A stretch of DNA of 64,000 nt from Microbacterium sp. zg-B96 (GCF_030246865.1 NZ_CP126738.1:2666001-2730000), one strand, 5' to 3'. Numbered from the stretch's first letter, positions 42,258 to 52,027 are shown. Made by a program: numbers and translations. The notes: generated by a model not told the origin, from the sequence alone.

Positions 42258-43517
42258 GTGACTTTGACCCCTCCCCGCCTCGTCGTCCAGACACGGGAGA
42301 TCGACCACATCGAGGATCTGCTCCCCTTCACCTCCCCTTCCGACCCGACCGCGTGGATCCGACGCGGCGACGGCATGGTCGGGTACGGGGACGCGTATTC
42401 ATTCACGTACGGCGGCCCCGACGGGCACGCGTCGCTCGCGGAGGCGTGGCAGCAGTTGGCCGCCGCTGCGGTGATCGACGACCCGCTGCAGCTGCCCGGC
42501 ACCGGGCTCGTGGCATTCGGCGCGCTCACGTTCGATCCCCGCTCCGCACGGCAGAGCGTGCTGACCGTCCCGCACATCGTGGTCGGCCGCCGCGGCGGCC
42601 GGTCGTGGGTCACCACGATCGGGCCCGAAGGCGGCACCCCGGCGGAACCCGTCGAAACGCCCTATGGCGTGCACTGGTCGGGCACCGTCGGACCCGGGGC
42701 GCAATCACCGGACGGCTACATGACCGCCGTGCGCGCGGGGCTCGACGCGATCGCCGCCGGCGAGGTGGAGAAGGTCGTGCTGGCCCGCGACCTGCGCGGC
42801 ACGGTGCCCATCGGCTCCGACCTGCGCCGGCTCGCGCGCGCGCTGGCATCCGAATACCCCGACACGTGGATGTTCGCCGTCGACGGCCTCATCGGCGCGA
42901 GCCCCGAGACCCTCGTCACCGTCCACGGCGGCACCGTCACGGCCCGCGTGCTGGCCGGAACCACGCCGCGTGGCGCGGATGCCGATTCCGACACCGCCGC
43001 GGCGGCCGCGCTGGCATCCAGCACGAAGGACATCGACGAGCACGAGTACGCGGTGCAGAGCGTGCTGGCTTCGCTTCGCCCCCACACCCGCGCGCTCGTG
43101 GCCAGCGAGGCGCCGTTCACGCTGAAGCTGCCGAACGTGTGGCACCTCGCCACCGACGTCGAGGGGGAACTGGGCGGAGTGGCATCCGCTCTGGATCTCG
43201 TCGCCGCGCTGCACCCGACCGCCGCCGTCGCCGGCACGCCGACGGCTGCCGCGATCGAAGTGATCCACCGCCTCGAGCCGTTCGATCGTGGCCGCTACGC
43301 CGGTCCCGTCGGGTGGATCGACTCCCGCGGCGACGGGGAATGGGCCATCGCGCTGCGCTGCGCCCAGTTCGACCCGCACATCGTGCCCGCCGGCGGCTCC
43401 GATGACATCCCGGTCACCGCGTATGCCGGCGCCGGGATCGTCGCCGACAGCGACCCGGAGACGGAGCTCATCGAGACCCGGGTGAAGTTCCGTCCGATCG
43501 TGGACGCGCTGGCCTAG
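42258..43517 (+). CDS. menF: isochorismate synthase
   Basis: A 419-residue chorismate-utilising enzyme giving isochorismate, the entry to menaquinone synthesis. It has the C-terminal ADC-synthase-like core: EVEKVVLARDL, IGASPETLV, ARVLAGTTPRG, HPTAAVAGTP and the final Mg-site region. GTG start 23 bases from the divergent DUF402 start. The rest of the men genes follow downstream on the other strand, so placement supports MenF rather than a siderophore enzyme. Confidence 0.9.
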   Translation: MTLTPPRLVVQTREIDHIEDLLPFTSPSDPTAWIRRGDGMVGYGDAYSFTYGGPDGHASLAEAWQQLAAAAVIDDPLQLPGTGLVAFGALTFDPRSARQSVLTVPHIVVGRRGGRSWVTTIGPEGGTPAEPVETPYGVHWSGTVGPGAQSPDGYMTAVRAGLDAIAAGEVEKVVLARDLRGTVPIGSDLRRLARALASEYPDTWMFAVDGLIGASPETLVTVHGGTVTARVLAGTTPRGADADSDTAAAAALASSTKDIDEHEYAVQSVLASLRPHTRALVASEAPFTLKLPNVWHLATDVEGELGGVASALDLVAALHPTAAVAGTPTAAAIEVIHRLEPFDRGRYAGPVGWIDSRGDGEWAIALRCAQFDPHIVPAGGSDDIPVTAYAGAGIVADSDPETELIETRVKFRPIVDALA

Positions 43518-43520
43518 CCC

Positions 43521-43674
43521 GCCGCGCGCGTTCAGTCGTCGCAAACGTCCCCGCCCCGCGCGCCGGACGGGCCCATCGCGACCACCGAACGCACGGGGTC
43601 GCGCGCCGCGCGCGCTGGGTCGTCGCGAACGTCCCCGCCGACGCGCGCGCGAGGGCCGGATGCGACGACCGAAC
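43521..43674. repeat. two imperfect 70-bp direct repeats
   Basis: 43521-43590 and 43605-43674 align without gaps at an offset of 84 bases. Both share the blocks GCCGCGCGCG, GTCGTCGC-AACGTCCCCGCC and ACCGAAC. They fill the space between menF and the ppk2-type gene. Purpose unknown; no dyad or T-tract typical of a terminator. Confidence 0.7.
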
Positions 43675-43701
43675 CGGGCCGCCGCCGGCGCACGCGACGC
43701 G

Positions 43702-44565
43702 TCAGGTCGCCGCGAGCCGCGCCTTCTCGGCCTCGACGTCGAACGTCGCCGCAGGCCACTGCGGGTCGATGCGCTCCAGCGCCTCCAGCAGCAGGTGCTG
43801 CACCGCGAGCCGCGCGTACCACTTGCGGTTCGCCGGCACGACGTGCCACGGGGCGTGGTCGGTCGAGGTCCGGTCAAACACGGTCTGGTACGCGTCCATG
43901 TACTGCGGCCAGAGCTTGCGCTCGTCCACGTCGCCGGTGTTGTACTTCCAGTGCTTCTCCGGCCGGTCCAGGCGCTGCATGAGCCGTTTCTTCTGCTCGT
44001 CCGGCGAGATGTGCAGCATGACCTTCACGATGTGGGTGCCGGTCTCGACCAGGCCCTGCTCGAAGTCGTTGATGGCGCCGTATCGGCGCTCGATCTCCGC
44101 CGCCGGCGCGAGCTGGCGCACCTTGCCGATCAGCACGTCTTCATAGTGCGACCGGTCGAAGACCGCGATGTACCCTGCCTCGGGCACGTGCTCGTCGATG
44201 CGCCACAGGAAGTCGTGGGCGAGTTCTTCGGGCGTGGGCTTCTTGAACGCCTTGAGGTGGATGCCCTGCGGGTCGGTCGCCCCGATGACGTGCCGCACGA
44301 TGCCGCCCTTGCCGGCGGAGTCCATCGCCTGCAGCACCAGCAGCAGCGAGGGCTTGGTCGGGTCTTCCCGGCTCTGCGCGAACAGCCGCTCCTGCAGCTC
44401 GTCGAACTCCTCTGCCCCCGCCTCGAGGTCCTGCGCGGCGTTGCTGCGGTCGCTGCCGTAACCGGGCGTGGCGCCCGGGTCGACGTCGGCGAGCCGAAAG
44501 CCCGCGCCCACCCGCAGCAGTTCGGCCACGTCGCCGTTCCAGTGCTTCTGACTTCTCGCTGTCAT
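43702..44565 (-). CDS. PPK2 family polyphosphate kinase
   Basis: A 287-residue one-domain PPK2. Walker A LQAMDSAGKGG, the FDRSHYEDVL motif (Walker B and lid-like arginine) and KHWKYN are all present. It transfers phosphate between polyphosphate and nucleotides; single-domain forms often make NDP or NTP from NMP or NDP. The ATG at 44565 starts MTARSQKHW. No operon link with the men genes beyond position. Confidence 0.92.
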   Translation of the reverse strand: MTARSQKHWNGDVAELLRVGAGFRLADVDPGATPGYGSDRSNAAQDLEAGAEEFDELQERLFAQSREDPTKPSLLLVLQAMDSAGKGGIVRHVIGATDPQGIHLKAFKKPTPEELAHDFLWRIDEHVPEAGYIAVFDRSHYEDVLIGKVRQLAPAAEIERRYGAINDFEQGLVETGTHIVKVMLHISPDEQKKRLMQRLDRPEKHWKYNTGDVDERKLWPQYMDAYQTVFDRTSTDHAPWHVVPANRKWYARLAVQHLLLEALERIDPQWPAATFDVEAEKARLAAT

Positions 44566-44615
44566 GCAGTCATCATGGCGGATGCCGCGTGCGGCGGCAT
44601 CCGTGCGCGTGCGAT

Positions 44616-46400
44616 TCAGCGCGGCAGCGGCACTTCGATGATCTGGCGTCCGCCGACCGGAGCGGTGAGCGCCTGGTCGAGCGCGGCGCGCGTGGTCACC
44701 CGCTGGTACTCCCACCCGTAGGCGGTGGCCAGCTGCTCCAGCCGCACCGTCTGCGGCGTGTACAGCACCCGGTCCATAGCTTCGGTCGAGGCCACCGCGG
44801 CGACCTCCAGGCTGTCGAAGATCGTGCCCCCGCCGTCGTTGCCGACGATCACCTGGATGCGCGGCTCGGCCTCACCCGGCGGCAGCAGCAGCGCCCCGAC
44901 GTCGTGCAGGAAGGCGAGGTCGCCGAGCAGCAGGCGCGTGACGCCGGCTCCTCCCCCGCTCTGCGAAGCGGCGGCGATGCCGAACGCGGTCGCGATCGTG
45001 CCGTCGATACCGGCAAGACCCCGGTTGGCATGCACCGGCACCTTCTTGCCGCCCAGCACCGCGTCGGCCACGCGCACCAGGCGCGATGAGCCGAACATCA
45101 GCCGATCGTGCGGCCAGGTGGCCCGCCACACCGCGTCGACGAGCGACTCCCGGTCCAGCGGCGCGCGGATGGCCTGCATTTCGGCGGCGATCGCCCCCAG
45201 GCGCTGCGCCGGTTCGGCCGATGCCAGTGCGTCGGCGTCCGGGGCGGGCGGGGTGAGGTCGACAGAGGCCTCACGCGACGCGCGCATCCACTGGCCGAGC
45301 CATTCCCGGTCGGGTTCGGCCGCGGCGACGCCGATCGCGCCGACCGCGGTCGTCGCACCGTTGAGGTTGAGGGGCTCGCCGGGGCCTCGTACGGCGAGCA
45401 CCTCGACGTCGTCACGAGACAGGAGCGCGACCACTTCGCGGCTGAGGGTCGGGTGTCCGAAGACCACGGCGCGCTCCACGCGTCCACCCAGCTGCGGGTC
45501 GCGCAGCAAGGCGCGGTAGCCGTGCACCAGGTTGCGGCCGAAGCGGGCGCCGCTGACGATCTCGGCGATGAGCGGCCACGAGGCGCGGTGCGCGAGTTCT
45601 TCGGCAGCCGCTCCGGCGTCCGCACCGGCCACCACGACGGTGCGCCGTCCCGCCGGCAGCAGCAGCGGCTGGTCGTCGGCTTCGAGTGGCACGTCGGCCT
45701 GCCCGATGCCGCCGCCGCCCTGGTACAGCGCGCCGGATGCCTCATCGGTCGTGAGTTCTTCGACCGGCACGTCGTCGGCGTCCACGGCGACCGGCGCGGC
45801 GAGCAGCCATGAGGGCAGCACGCCGCCCAGCGGCTCCCGCGAGGGGAGGTTCAGGTGCACCGGTCCGCTCGGGCGGTTGCCCCAGCCGATCGCGGCGGCG
45901 AACGCCTCGTCTGCGACGCTGCGGAACATCGCGGACTGTTGCCCGGAGCCGTCGGCATCGGTCTGGTCCGGCACCGGAAGGTCGGCTTCCCACCGGGCGC
46001 ACGCGGCGAACATGCCGGGCTGGCGGGTGGTCTGGTTCGCGCCGACGCCGCGCAGTTCCGGCGGCCGGTCGGCGGTCAGCAGCAGCAGCGGCACGCCGGC
46101 ATGGTGGGCTTCGAGTGCGGCCGGCAGCAGGTTGGCCGCCGCCGTGCCGGAGGTGCAGATCACCGCGGCGGGTGCGCCGGACTCACGGCCGAGTCCCAGC
46201 GCGGTGAATCCCGCGACGCGTTCATCGATGCGCACGTGCAGCCGCACGAGCCCGCGGGTCTCCAATTCGGCTGCGACGAGGGCGAGAGCCTGCGAGCGGG
46301 AGCCCGGGCTGAGCACCAGGTGCCGCACGCCCAGCTCCACGAGCCGGCCCAGCAGCGACGCTGCGGCATCCGTTGCCGGTGCCTGTTCCCCCGCGCTCAT
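44616..46400 (-). CDS. menD: SEPHCHC synthase
   Basis: A 594-residue thiamine diphosphate enzyme that joins isochorismate and 2-oxoglutarate in menaquinone synthesis. The N-terminal part holds the LSPGSRSQ motif. The C-terminal part has the ThDP/Mg motif in GNDGGGTIFD and a preceding GLAGIDG. The family is usually 550-600 residues. The ATG overlaps the stop of the upstream PLDc_N gene (ATGA), so both are translated together. Confidence 0.94.
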   Translation of the reverse strand: MSAGEQAPATDAAASLLGRLVELGVRHLVLSPGSRSQALALVAAELETRGLVRLHVRIDERVAGFTALGLGRESGAPAAVICTSGTAAANLLPAALEAHHAGVPLLLLTADRPPELRGVGANQTTRQPGMFAACARWEADLPVPDQTDADGSGQQSAMFRSVADEAFAAAIGWGNRPSGPVHLNLPSREPLGGVLPSWLLAAPVAVDADDVPVEELTTDEASGALYQGGGGIGQADVPLEADDQPLLLPAGRRTVVVAGADAGAAAEELAHRASWPLIAEIVSGARFGRNLVHGYRALLRDPQLGGRVERAVVFGHPTLSREVVALLSRDDVEVLAVRGPGEPLNLNGATTAVGAIGVAAAEPDREWLGQWMRASREASVDLTPPAPDADALASAEPAQRLGAIAAEMQAIRAPLDRESLVDAVWRATWPHDRLMFGSSRLVRVADAVLGGKKVPVHANRGLAGIDGTIATAFGIAAASQSGGGAGVTRLLLGDLAFLHDVGALLLPPGEAEPRIQVIVGNDGGGTIFDSLEVAAVASTEAMDRVLYTPQTVRLEQLATAYGWEYQRVTTRAALDQALTAPVGGRQIIEVPLPR

Positions 46401-46759
46401 GCGTCGGTGGGGCGCTGTGGCGGGTTGCCCGACCGGGGGTCGTCGTCTTCGGAGTCGAGCGCCTTGAGCTCTTCCTCGATGCGCCGGATGCGCTCGTCCT
46501 GGTCGCGGATCTCGCCGATGCGGCCGAGGAACTCGGGATCGTCATCGGGCGCTTTCACCCGCGGGATGGCCGATCGGCGGGTACGGCCGACGGCGAACCA
46601 GAGGATGCCGCCGAGCACCGGCAGCGCGATGACGATGAGGATCCACATCGGCTTGCTGACGCCGCGATGGCGGGACGGGTGCTGTACGGCGCAGTCGACG
46701 ATGCTGTAGACCCAGAAGACTGCCAACAGCAGCGCAACGATGAGAAGGATACGCGCCAC
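46397..46759 (-). CDS. PLDc N-terminal domain membrane protein
   Basis: A 120-residue protein with two membrane helices (first at 3-22, second about 36-60) and the WxxYSIVDCA and LPVLGGILWFAVGR pattern of stand-alone PLDc_N domains. A charged cytosolic tail rich in D, E and R follows. No phospholipase catalytic HKD motif. The function is unknown; the partner by coupling is menD. GTG start. Confidence 0.82.
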   Translation of the reverse strand: MARILLIVALLLAVFWVYSIVDCAVQHPSRHRGVSKPMWILIVIALPVLGGILWFAVGRTRRSAIPRVKAPDDDPEFLGRIGEIRDQDERIRRIEEELKALDSEDDDPRSGNPPQRPTDA

Positions 46760-46844
46760 GCCTCCATCCTAGGCGCGCTCGGGCGGGCGGTGTCCTACCG
46801 TGACCGAACCGAAGCCGGATGCAGGCGACGCCTAGGATGGAAAC

Positions 46845-47132
46845 GTGAACGCACGCTCCGCAATCGTCTACTCGGTGCTGCGACTGCTGGCATTCCTGGT
46901 GCCGTTCGGCCTCATGATGCTCTCGCCGGTACTGCGGGAGTACTACTGGCTCGCCGCCATCTTCGCCGCCCTCATCGGGCTGAGCCTGTCGCTGCTGTTC
47001 CTGCGGCGCCCCCTCGCCGACGTCACGTCGGGCCTGGCGGAGCGCCGCGCGCGCGGCAGCGCGGCGGAGAACGACGCCGATGCCGAGGATGCCGCCCGCG
47101 ACGCGCTCGGCGACGACGCGGCATCCCGCTGA
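46845..47132 (+). CDS. DUF4229 membrane protein
   Basis: A 95-residue actinobacterial protein. It begins YSVLRLLAFLVPFGLM, has a second helix around residue 40, and a charged tail (AERRARGSAAENDADAED). DUF4229 genes commonly sit beside men genes, as here between menD and menA. Role unknown. GTG start. It converges with menA; the stops are one base apart. Confidence 0.82.
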   Translation: MNARSAIVYSVLRLLAFLVPFGLMMLSPVLREYYWLAAIFAALIGLSLSLLFLRRPLADVTSGLAERRARGSAAENDADAEDAARDALGDDAASR

Positions 47133-47133
47133 C

Positions 47134-48111
47134 TCAGGCCGCGAACGCCCACAGCAGCAGCGCGCCGTAAGCGACCGACGTCAGCGACGTCACGCCCAGG
47201 GCGACGACCAGTTCGCGCGGAGCCCGGTACGTCCAGACGATCAGGATGGCCGCGGCGGCCGGGATGAGCGCGAGCAGCGTGAGCAGCGCGATCGGGTACA
47301 GCAGCGCGAGGTAGCCGGAGATCGCGAACGGCACCAGCAGGAACACCGTGAACAGCACCTGGGTGGCGCGCTTGCCGATGCGCACCGTCAGGGTGCGCTT
47401 GCCCGCGACGCGGTCCTGGTCGATGTCGCGCAGGTTGTTCGCCAGCAGCACGGCGCACGCCAGCAGCCCGGCGCCGACGGCGGCGAGCCAGGTCTCCTGC
47501 AGCACGGCGCCGGACTGCACGAATGCGGTGCCGGCCGTGGCGACGAGCCCGAAGAAGACGAAGACGAACACTTCGCCCAGGCCCGCGTAGCCGTAGGGGC
47601 GCTTTCCGCCGGTGTAGAACCAGGCCGCGACGATGCAGACGGCCCCCACCGCCAGCATCCACCAGTGCTGCGTGCGGATGACGATGGCCAGACCCGCGAG
47701 CGCGGCGAGCGCGAAGAACGACAGCGCCACGATCAGCACTGTGCGCGGCCTCACCTTGCGTGATGCCGTGAGGCGCGCCGGCCCCACCCGGTGGTCGTCA
47801 GTGCCGCGGATGCCGTCGCTGTAGTCGTTCGCGTAGTTCACGCCGATCTGCAGCGACACCGCCACCACGAGGCACGCCAGGGCGATCACCCAGTGGAACG
47901 CCCGGTCGACCAGCAGCGCGCCGCCGGTGCCGATGAGCACCGGCGTGACCGCCAGCGGGAGCGTGCGCAGCCGGGCTGCGCCGATCCAGTCCCGCAGCGT
48001 CGCCTTCGACACGTGAGCGGGGTCCCCGGAGACCTGCGGCTTCTGCGGGTTGCCGCGAGGCTTGCGAGCGGATGCCGGTTTGTTGCGCTTCTTGCGCGTA
48101 GGTGCTGCCAC
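47134..48111 (-). CDS. menA: 1,4-dihydroxy-2-naphthoate polyprenyltransferase
   Basis: A 325-residue UbiA-family membrane enzyme that attaches the prenyl chain to DHNA. The first aspartate motif is NYANDYSDGIRGTDD and the second DIDQDRVAGKRTL. Eight or nine membrane helices follow a basic N-terminal extension with many K/R. The substrate chain is presumably made by the synthase at 32041-33102. GTG start. Confidence 0.94.
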   Translation of the reverse strand: MAAPTRKKRNKPASARKPRGNPQKPQVSGDPAHVSKATLRDWIGAARLRTLPLAVTPVLIGTGGALLVDRAFHWVIALACLVVAVSLQIGVNYANDYSDGIRGTDDHRVGPARLTASRKVRPRTVLIVALSFFALAALAGLAIVIRTQHWWMLAVGAVCIVAAWFYTGGKRPYGYAGLGEVFVFVFFGLVATAGTAFVQSGAVLQETWLAAVGAGLLACAVLLANNLRDIDQDRVAGKRTLTVRIGKRATQVLFTVFLLVPFAISGYLALLYPIALLTLLALIPAAAAILIVWTYRAPRELVVALGVTSLTSVAYGALLLWAFAA

Positions 48112-48133
48112 GAGCAGTCAGTTTAGGCGGCAG

Positions 48134-49291
48134 TCAGGACGTCAGGTCGCGCACGGCCCGGCGGATCGCCTCCCGGTCGGGTTTGCCGCTGGCAAGCGTG
48201 GCGATCTCGTCCACCAGAACGAGCCGCGTCGGCCGGGCGTGGGGTCCGATGACCGCGGCGACCGCGTCGCGGGCCGAGTCCAGCTTGTCCGCTTCGCTGC
48301 GGCGCAGCGCCTCGCCCCGGGTGGCCACGACCACCGACGCCTCTCCCCACCGCTCGTCGGGTACCGCGACGACGACGGCGGACGACAGTCCCGGGATGCC
48401 ACGGACGATCTGCTCCACGCGATCCAGTGACACGTTGATGCCGCCGCTGACGATGACGTTGTCAAGCCGGCCGCGCACCTGCAGCACACCCCCGGCGACG
48501 ATGCCGGCGTCGCCGGTGCGGTACCACCGGGTCCCGTCGCTGTCGCGCGGGAAGGCGGCGGCCGTGCGGTCGGGGTCGTCGAGGTAGCCGTCGGCGAGGG
48601 TGGGCCCGGTGATCTGCACCTCCCCCTCGATCGTGCGCAGGCCCACCCCGTCCAGCGGGACGCCGTCGTAGACGCACCCGCCGCTGGTCTCGGTCGACCC
48701 GTAGGTGCGGACGATCCGCGCCCCCGCCGCCTGCGCGCGTTCGAGGGTGGCCGCCGGCAGCGCCTGGCCGCCGACCAGGATCGCCTCGAACGAGCGCAGC
48801 GCCGCGGTCACCACGGTCTCGTGCTCCGCGGCATCCAGCAGCTTCGACAGCTGCGCCGGGACGAGTGACGTGTACGTGGCGATGCGTTCGCCGTGATGGG
48901 TGGATGCCATGGTGAGAGAAGCTGCGGCGAACGCCTGCGGAGTGAACGCGCCCGACAGCAGCGCCGGCTCGCGACCGGAGACGATCGCCCGCACCAGCAC
49001 CTGCAGCCCCGCGACGTAGGACGCCGGCAGGGCCAGCAGCCAGTCACCCTCACCGATGCGCGCGGTCGTGGCGATCGCGCTGGCCGTCAGCGCGTTGCGG
49101 CTGAGCACGACCGACTTGGGCACCCCGGTCGAACCGGACGTCGTCACCACGACCGCGGTGCCGGCCGGCACGGCACGCGGCGCGGGCTCCACCATGCCGA
49201 GCCCGAGCGCGGGTCCCGCGCCGTGAATGGCGGCCCGCAGGCACCGCAGCACTCCGCGCGGGTCTTCGCCTGCCACCGCCTCAAGTTTCAT
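48134..49291 (-). CDS. menE: o-succinylbenzoate-CoA ligase
   Basis: A 385-residue ANL-superfamily ligase, short for the family because it lacks much of the usual N-terminal subdomain, as in other actinobacterial MenE. It has the ATP loop VVTTSGSTGVPKS, YGSTETSGG, WYRTGDAG and the end motif LASGKPDREAI. It makes OSB-CoA for MenB, whose gene is 7 bases upstream. The ATG at 49291 begins MKLEAVAGEDP. Confidence 0.9.
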   Translation of the reverse strand: MKLEAVAGEDPRGVLRCLRAAIHGAGPALGLGMVEPAPRAVPAGTAVVVTTSGSTGVPKSVVLSRNALTASAIATTARIGEGDWLLALPASYVAGLQVLVRAIVSGREPALLSGAFTPQAFAAASLTMASTHHGERIATYTSLVPAQLSKLLDAAEHETVVTAALRSFEAILVGGQALPAATLERAQAAGARIVRTYGSTETSGGCVYDGVPLDGVGLRTIEGEVQITGPTLADGYLDDPDRTAAAFPRDSDGTRWYRTGDAGIVAGGVLQVRGRLDNVIVSGGINVSLDRVEQIVRGIPGLSSAVVVAVPDERWGEASVVVATRGEALRRSEADKLDSARDAVAAVIGPHARPTRLVLVDEIATLASGKPDREAIRRAVRDLTS

Positions 49292-49298
49292 GTTCGCC

Positions 49299-50198
49299 TC
49301 AGTAGTGCCAGGGGTAGGGCGACCAGTCGGGATCGCGCTTCTCGAGGAAGGAGTCGCGTCCCTCGACTGCTTCATCGGTGCCGTAGGCCAGGCGGGTCGC
49401 TTCGCCGGCGAACACCTGCTGGCCGACCATCCCATCGTCGACGGCGTTGAACGCGAACTTCAGCATGCGGATCGCGGTGGGCGACTTGGTGAGGATGGTG
49501 CGCGCCATCGCGATCGCCTCGCGCTCGAGCTCGGCGTGCGGCACGACGCGGTTGACGGCGCCCATCTCATACGCGCGGTCGGCGGAGTACTCCTCGGCGA
49601 GGAAGAACACCTCGCGGGCGATCTTCTGCCCCACCTGCCGGGCCATATACGCCGAGCCGTAACCGGCGTCGAACGAGCCGACATCGGCATCCGTCTGCTT
49701 GAACCGGCCCTCTTCGCGGGACGCGATCGACAGGTCGCACACCACATGCAACGAGTGGCCGCCACCGGCCGCCCACCCCGGGATCACCGCGATGACCACC
49801 TTCGGCATGAACCGGATCAGCCGCTGCACCTCGAGGATGTGCAGTCGGCCGGAGCGCGCCGGGTCGGGCACCTGAGCCTGGTCGCCTTCGTACTTGTAGC
49901 CGTCGCGGCCGCGGATGCGCTGGTCCCCGCCGGAGCAGAACGCCCACCCGCCGTCTTTGGGGCTCGGACCGTTGCCGGTGAGCAGCACCACGCCGATGCG
50001 GGAGTCCTGCCGCGCGATGTCCAGCGCCTGATACAGCTCGTCGACGGTGTGGGGGCGGAAGGCGTTGCGCACTTCGGGCCTGTCGAACGCGATCCGCGCG
50101 ATGCCCCCGTCCCGGGAGACGTGCGCGGTGATGTCGGTGTAGGCATCGGCGCCGGGCGCCGGCTGCCACATCGTCGGATCGAACAGCTCGGAGACCAT
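49299..50198 (-). CDS. menB: 1,4-dihydroxy-2-naphthoyl-CoA synthase
   Basis: A 299-residue crotonase-fold enzyme that closes the naphthoquinol ring. Conserved features: RPEVRNAFRPHTVDEL near the start, CSGGDQRIRG, PGWAAGGGHSLH (oxyanion hole) and GSAYMARQVGQKIAREVFFL, which separates MenB from enoyl-CoA hydratases. Full length. It heads a menB-menE pair on the minus strand. Confidence 0.94.
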   Translation of the reverse strand: MVSELFDPTMWQPAPGADAYTDITAHVSRDGGIARIAFDRPEVRNAFRPHTVDELYQALDIARQDSRIGVVLLTGNGPSPKDGGWAFCSGGDQRIRGRDGYKYEGDQAQVPDPARSGRLHILEVQRLIRFMPKVVIAVIPGWAAGGGHSLHVVCDLSIASREEGRFKQTDADVGSFDAGYGSAYMARQVGQKIAREVFFLAEEYSADRAYEMGAVNRVVPHAELEREAIAMARTILTKSPTAIRMLKFAFNAVDDGMVGQQVFAGEATRLAYGTDEAVEGRDSFLEKRDPDWSPYPWHY

Positions 50199-50238
50199 GA
50201 CTCCAGCCTATTCCGGCGGCAACGGCTGCCGCAGACGG

Positions 50239-51036
50239 TCAGGCGTTCTTGCCGTCACGCCAGCGCAGCCAGCGCTCGATGATCGAGTAATCCCAGTCGG
50301 GACCCTGGAACCCGAGCGTGAACAGGCGCACGCCGCTGCCGTACAGCGCGTCGGCGAAGTCCTCGTCGCGGTCCTTCAACTCGTTGGAGATGACCAGGCC
50401 ACTCGTTTCGCGCTGCTCGGCCTCGGCCCACTTCTCGATCACGGACAGCTTGTGCGGCAGCTCGTCGGGCCCCACGAAGCTGTGCCATATGTCGGCGTGA
50501 CGAGCGACCAGGCGCAGCGTCTTCTGCTCCCCCTTGCCGCCGATCATCACCGGGATGCGCCGGGTAGGGGCGGGATTGAGCTGAGCCCAGCGCTGCTCGA
50601 TGCGCGCGAGCCCCTGCTCCAGGTCGCGCAGCCGGGACCCGGGGGTGCCGAACTCGTACCCGTACTCGTCGTAGTCGCGCTCGCACCAGCCGGCCCCGGT
50701 GCCGAAGATGAACCGTCCCGTGCCGCCCTTGGCCGAGATGTGGTCGAGGGTACGGGCCATGTCGGCCTGCAGGTCGGCGTTGCGGTAGCTGTTGCAGTTG
50801 ACGAGGGTGCCGAATTCGACCCGCTCGGTCTGCTCGGCCCACGCACCGAGCATGGTCCAGGCCTCGAAGTGGAAGCCGTCGGGGTCGCCGGACAGCGGGA
50901 AGAAGTGGTCCCAGTTGAACAGGATGTCCACGCCCATCTCCTCGAGCCGCTGCACGGCCTCGCGGAAGGCGGGGTACGGGGCGTGCTGGGGCTGCAGCTG
51001 GATTCCGAGGCGCACGGGGGTGTCGAGGAGGGGCAT
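50239..51036 (-). CDS. LLM class F420-dependent oxidoreductase
   Basis: A 265-residue luciferase-like TIM barrel. It shows GIQLQPQHAPY, NWDHFFPL, GTLVNCNSYRNADLQADMARTLDHIS and FGTGAGWCERDYDEYG, the usual run for F420-using members. Substrate unknown. The ATG at 51036 follows just after the next upstream gene's stop (5 bases), and menB is 40 bases downstream. Confidence 0.87.
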   Translation of the reverse strand: MPLLDTPVRLGIQLQPQHAPYPAFREAVQRLEEMGVDILFNWDHFFPLSGDPDGFHFEAWTMLGAWAEQTERVEFGTLVNCNSYRNADLQADMARTLDHISAKGGTGRFIFGTGAGWCERDYDEYGYEFGTPGSRLRDLEQGLARIEQRWAQLNPAPTRRIPVMIGGKGEQKTLRLVARHADIWHSFVGPDELPHKLSVIEKWAEAEQRETSGLVISNELKDRDEDFADALYGSGVRLFTLGFQGPDWDYSIIERWLRWRDGKNA

Positions 51037-51041
51037 GAGGA

Positions 51042-51998
51042 TCAGTTTAGGACGGGCTTCAGCGCGCGCCGGAAGGCCGCGAAAGCGCTCCACCCCGTGA
51101 TTGCGAGCGTGCCGACCACGACCAGCAGGGTGATCACCAGCTGGGCATCGTCGTCGATGTCGAGGTAGGCCACGAAGGCCGGATCGAACAGTCGACCGGT
51201 CACTGCGAGCCCCACGACGGGAGCAGCCCAGGCCAGCGCGAGTATCGCGACCGCCGTCGCGCTCCCTACTCCCCACCGGCCGGTCGCCCGCGCCCGCAGA
51301 GTGACGACGGCCCCGACGAGGACCAGCAGGATGCCGACGATCAGGCTCCCCGGCCACAGCGCGGCATCGAGCACCGATAGGTGTCCGGCATCGTCGATGG
51401 GCCAGGGGACGGTGACCGCCAGGAGCCCCACGATCGCGAAGACGACGGCGACGAGGTGAAGGGTCATCTCGACCGGGCCCAGCCGGGTGCCGGCATCCAT
51501 TTCTCCGCGCGGTAGGTGGTCGACGGTCCACGTCCCGACGGGCTCACCCGTCCGCTCCAGCGCGGTGTAGACGATCGTCATGCCGGTGAAGATCACTGCC
51601 CCGACGCTGAGCGTGATGCCGATGGTCGGCCCGATGATCCCCCACGGCGACCTTTCCGCCAGGACCATGGCCACGACGACACCGAACGCCACCGGCGGCA
51701 GCGCGCTCCACAGCACGATCCGCAGGACGCGACGCCACGTCGGGTACCAGCGTGGGCCGATGAGATACAGCGGCCGGTCGGCGTATCCGGCGGCGAGCAC
51801 GGCGGGGTCCCCCAGGCCGTTCAGCACGGCGACCTCGGCCGCCGCCGGCTCCTCCCCCTGCGCCACGCGGCCTTCGATCTGGTCGCGTATCGACGCGCGC
51901 AGCTCGGCGGCGTAGTCGACGCGCTCGGCGGGCCGTACCGCCGCGGTCGCGGCCGCAACGTAGCGGCCGGTGTAGTCGTCGCCTGTGATTGATCGCAT
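51042..51998 (-). CDS. HAAS-domain membrane protein (paralogue 1)
   Basis: A 318-residue protein. Residues 1-75 are a HAAS/permease-prefix helical domain (YAAELRASIRDQIEGRVAQG, then LNGLGDPAVLAAGYADRPL), and five or six membrane helices follow. HAAS domains are typically under PadR control and sit next to a padR gene, as here. It is a clear paralogue of the next gene upstream. Function is unproven; a sensor or permease regulator is likely. It starts 29 bases after that gene's stop. Confidence 0.8.
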   Translation of the reverse strand: MRSITGDDYTGRYVAAATAAVRPAERVDYAAELRASIRDQIEGRVAQGEEPAAAEVAVLNGLGDPAVLAAGYADRPLYLIGPRWYPTWRRVLRIVLWSALPPVAFGVVVAMVLAERSPWGIIGPTIGITLSVGAVIFTGMTIVYTALERTGEPVGTWTVDHLPRGEMDAGTRLGPVEMTLHLVAVVFAIVGLLAVTVPWPIDDAGHLSVLDAALWPGSLIVGILLVLVGAVVTLRARATGRWGVGSATAVAILALAWAAPVVGLAVTGRLFDPAFVAYLDIDDDAQLVITLLVVVGTLAITGWSAFAAFRRALKPVLN

Positions 51999-52027
51999 GT
52001 CCGTGCCTTTCTGGCCAGTCGGGTGCC

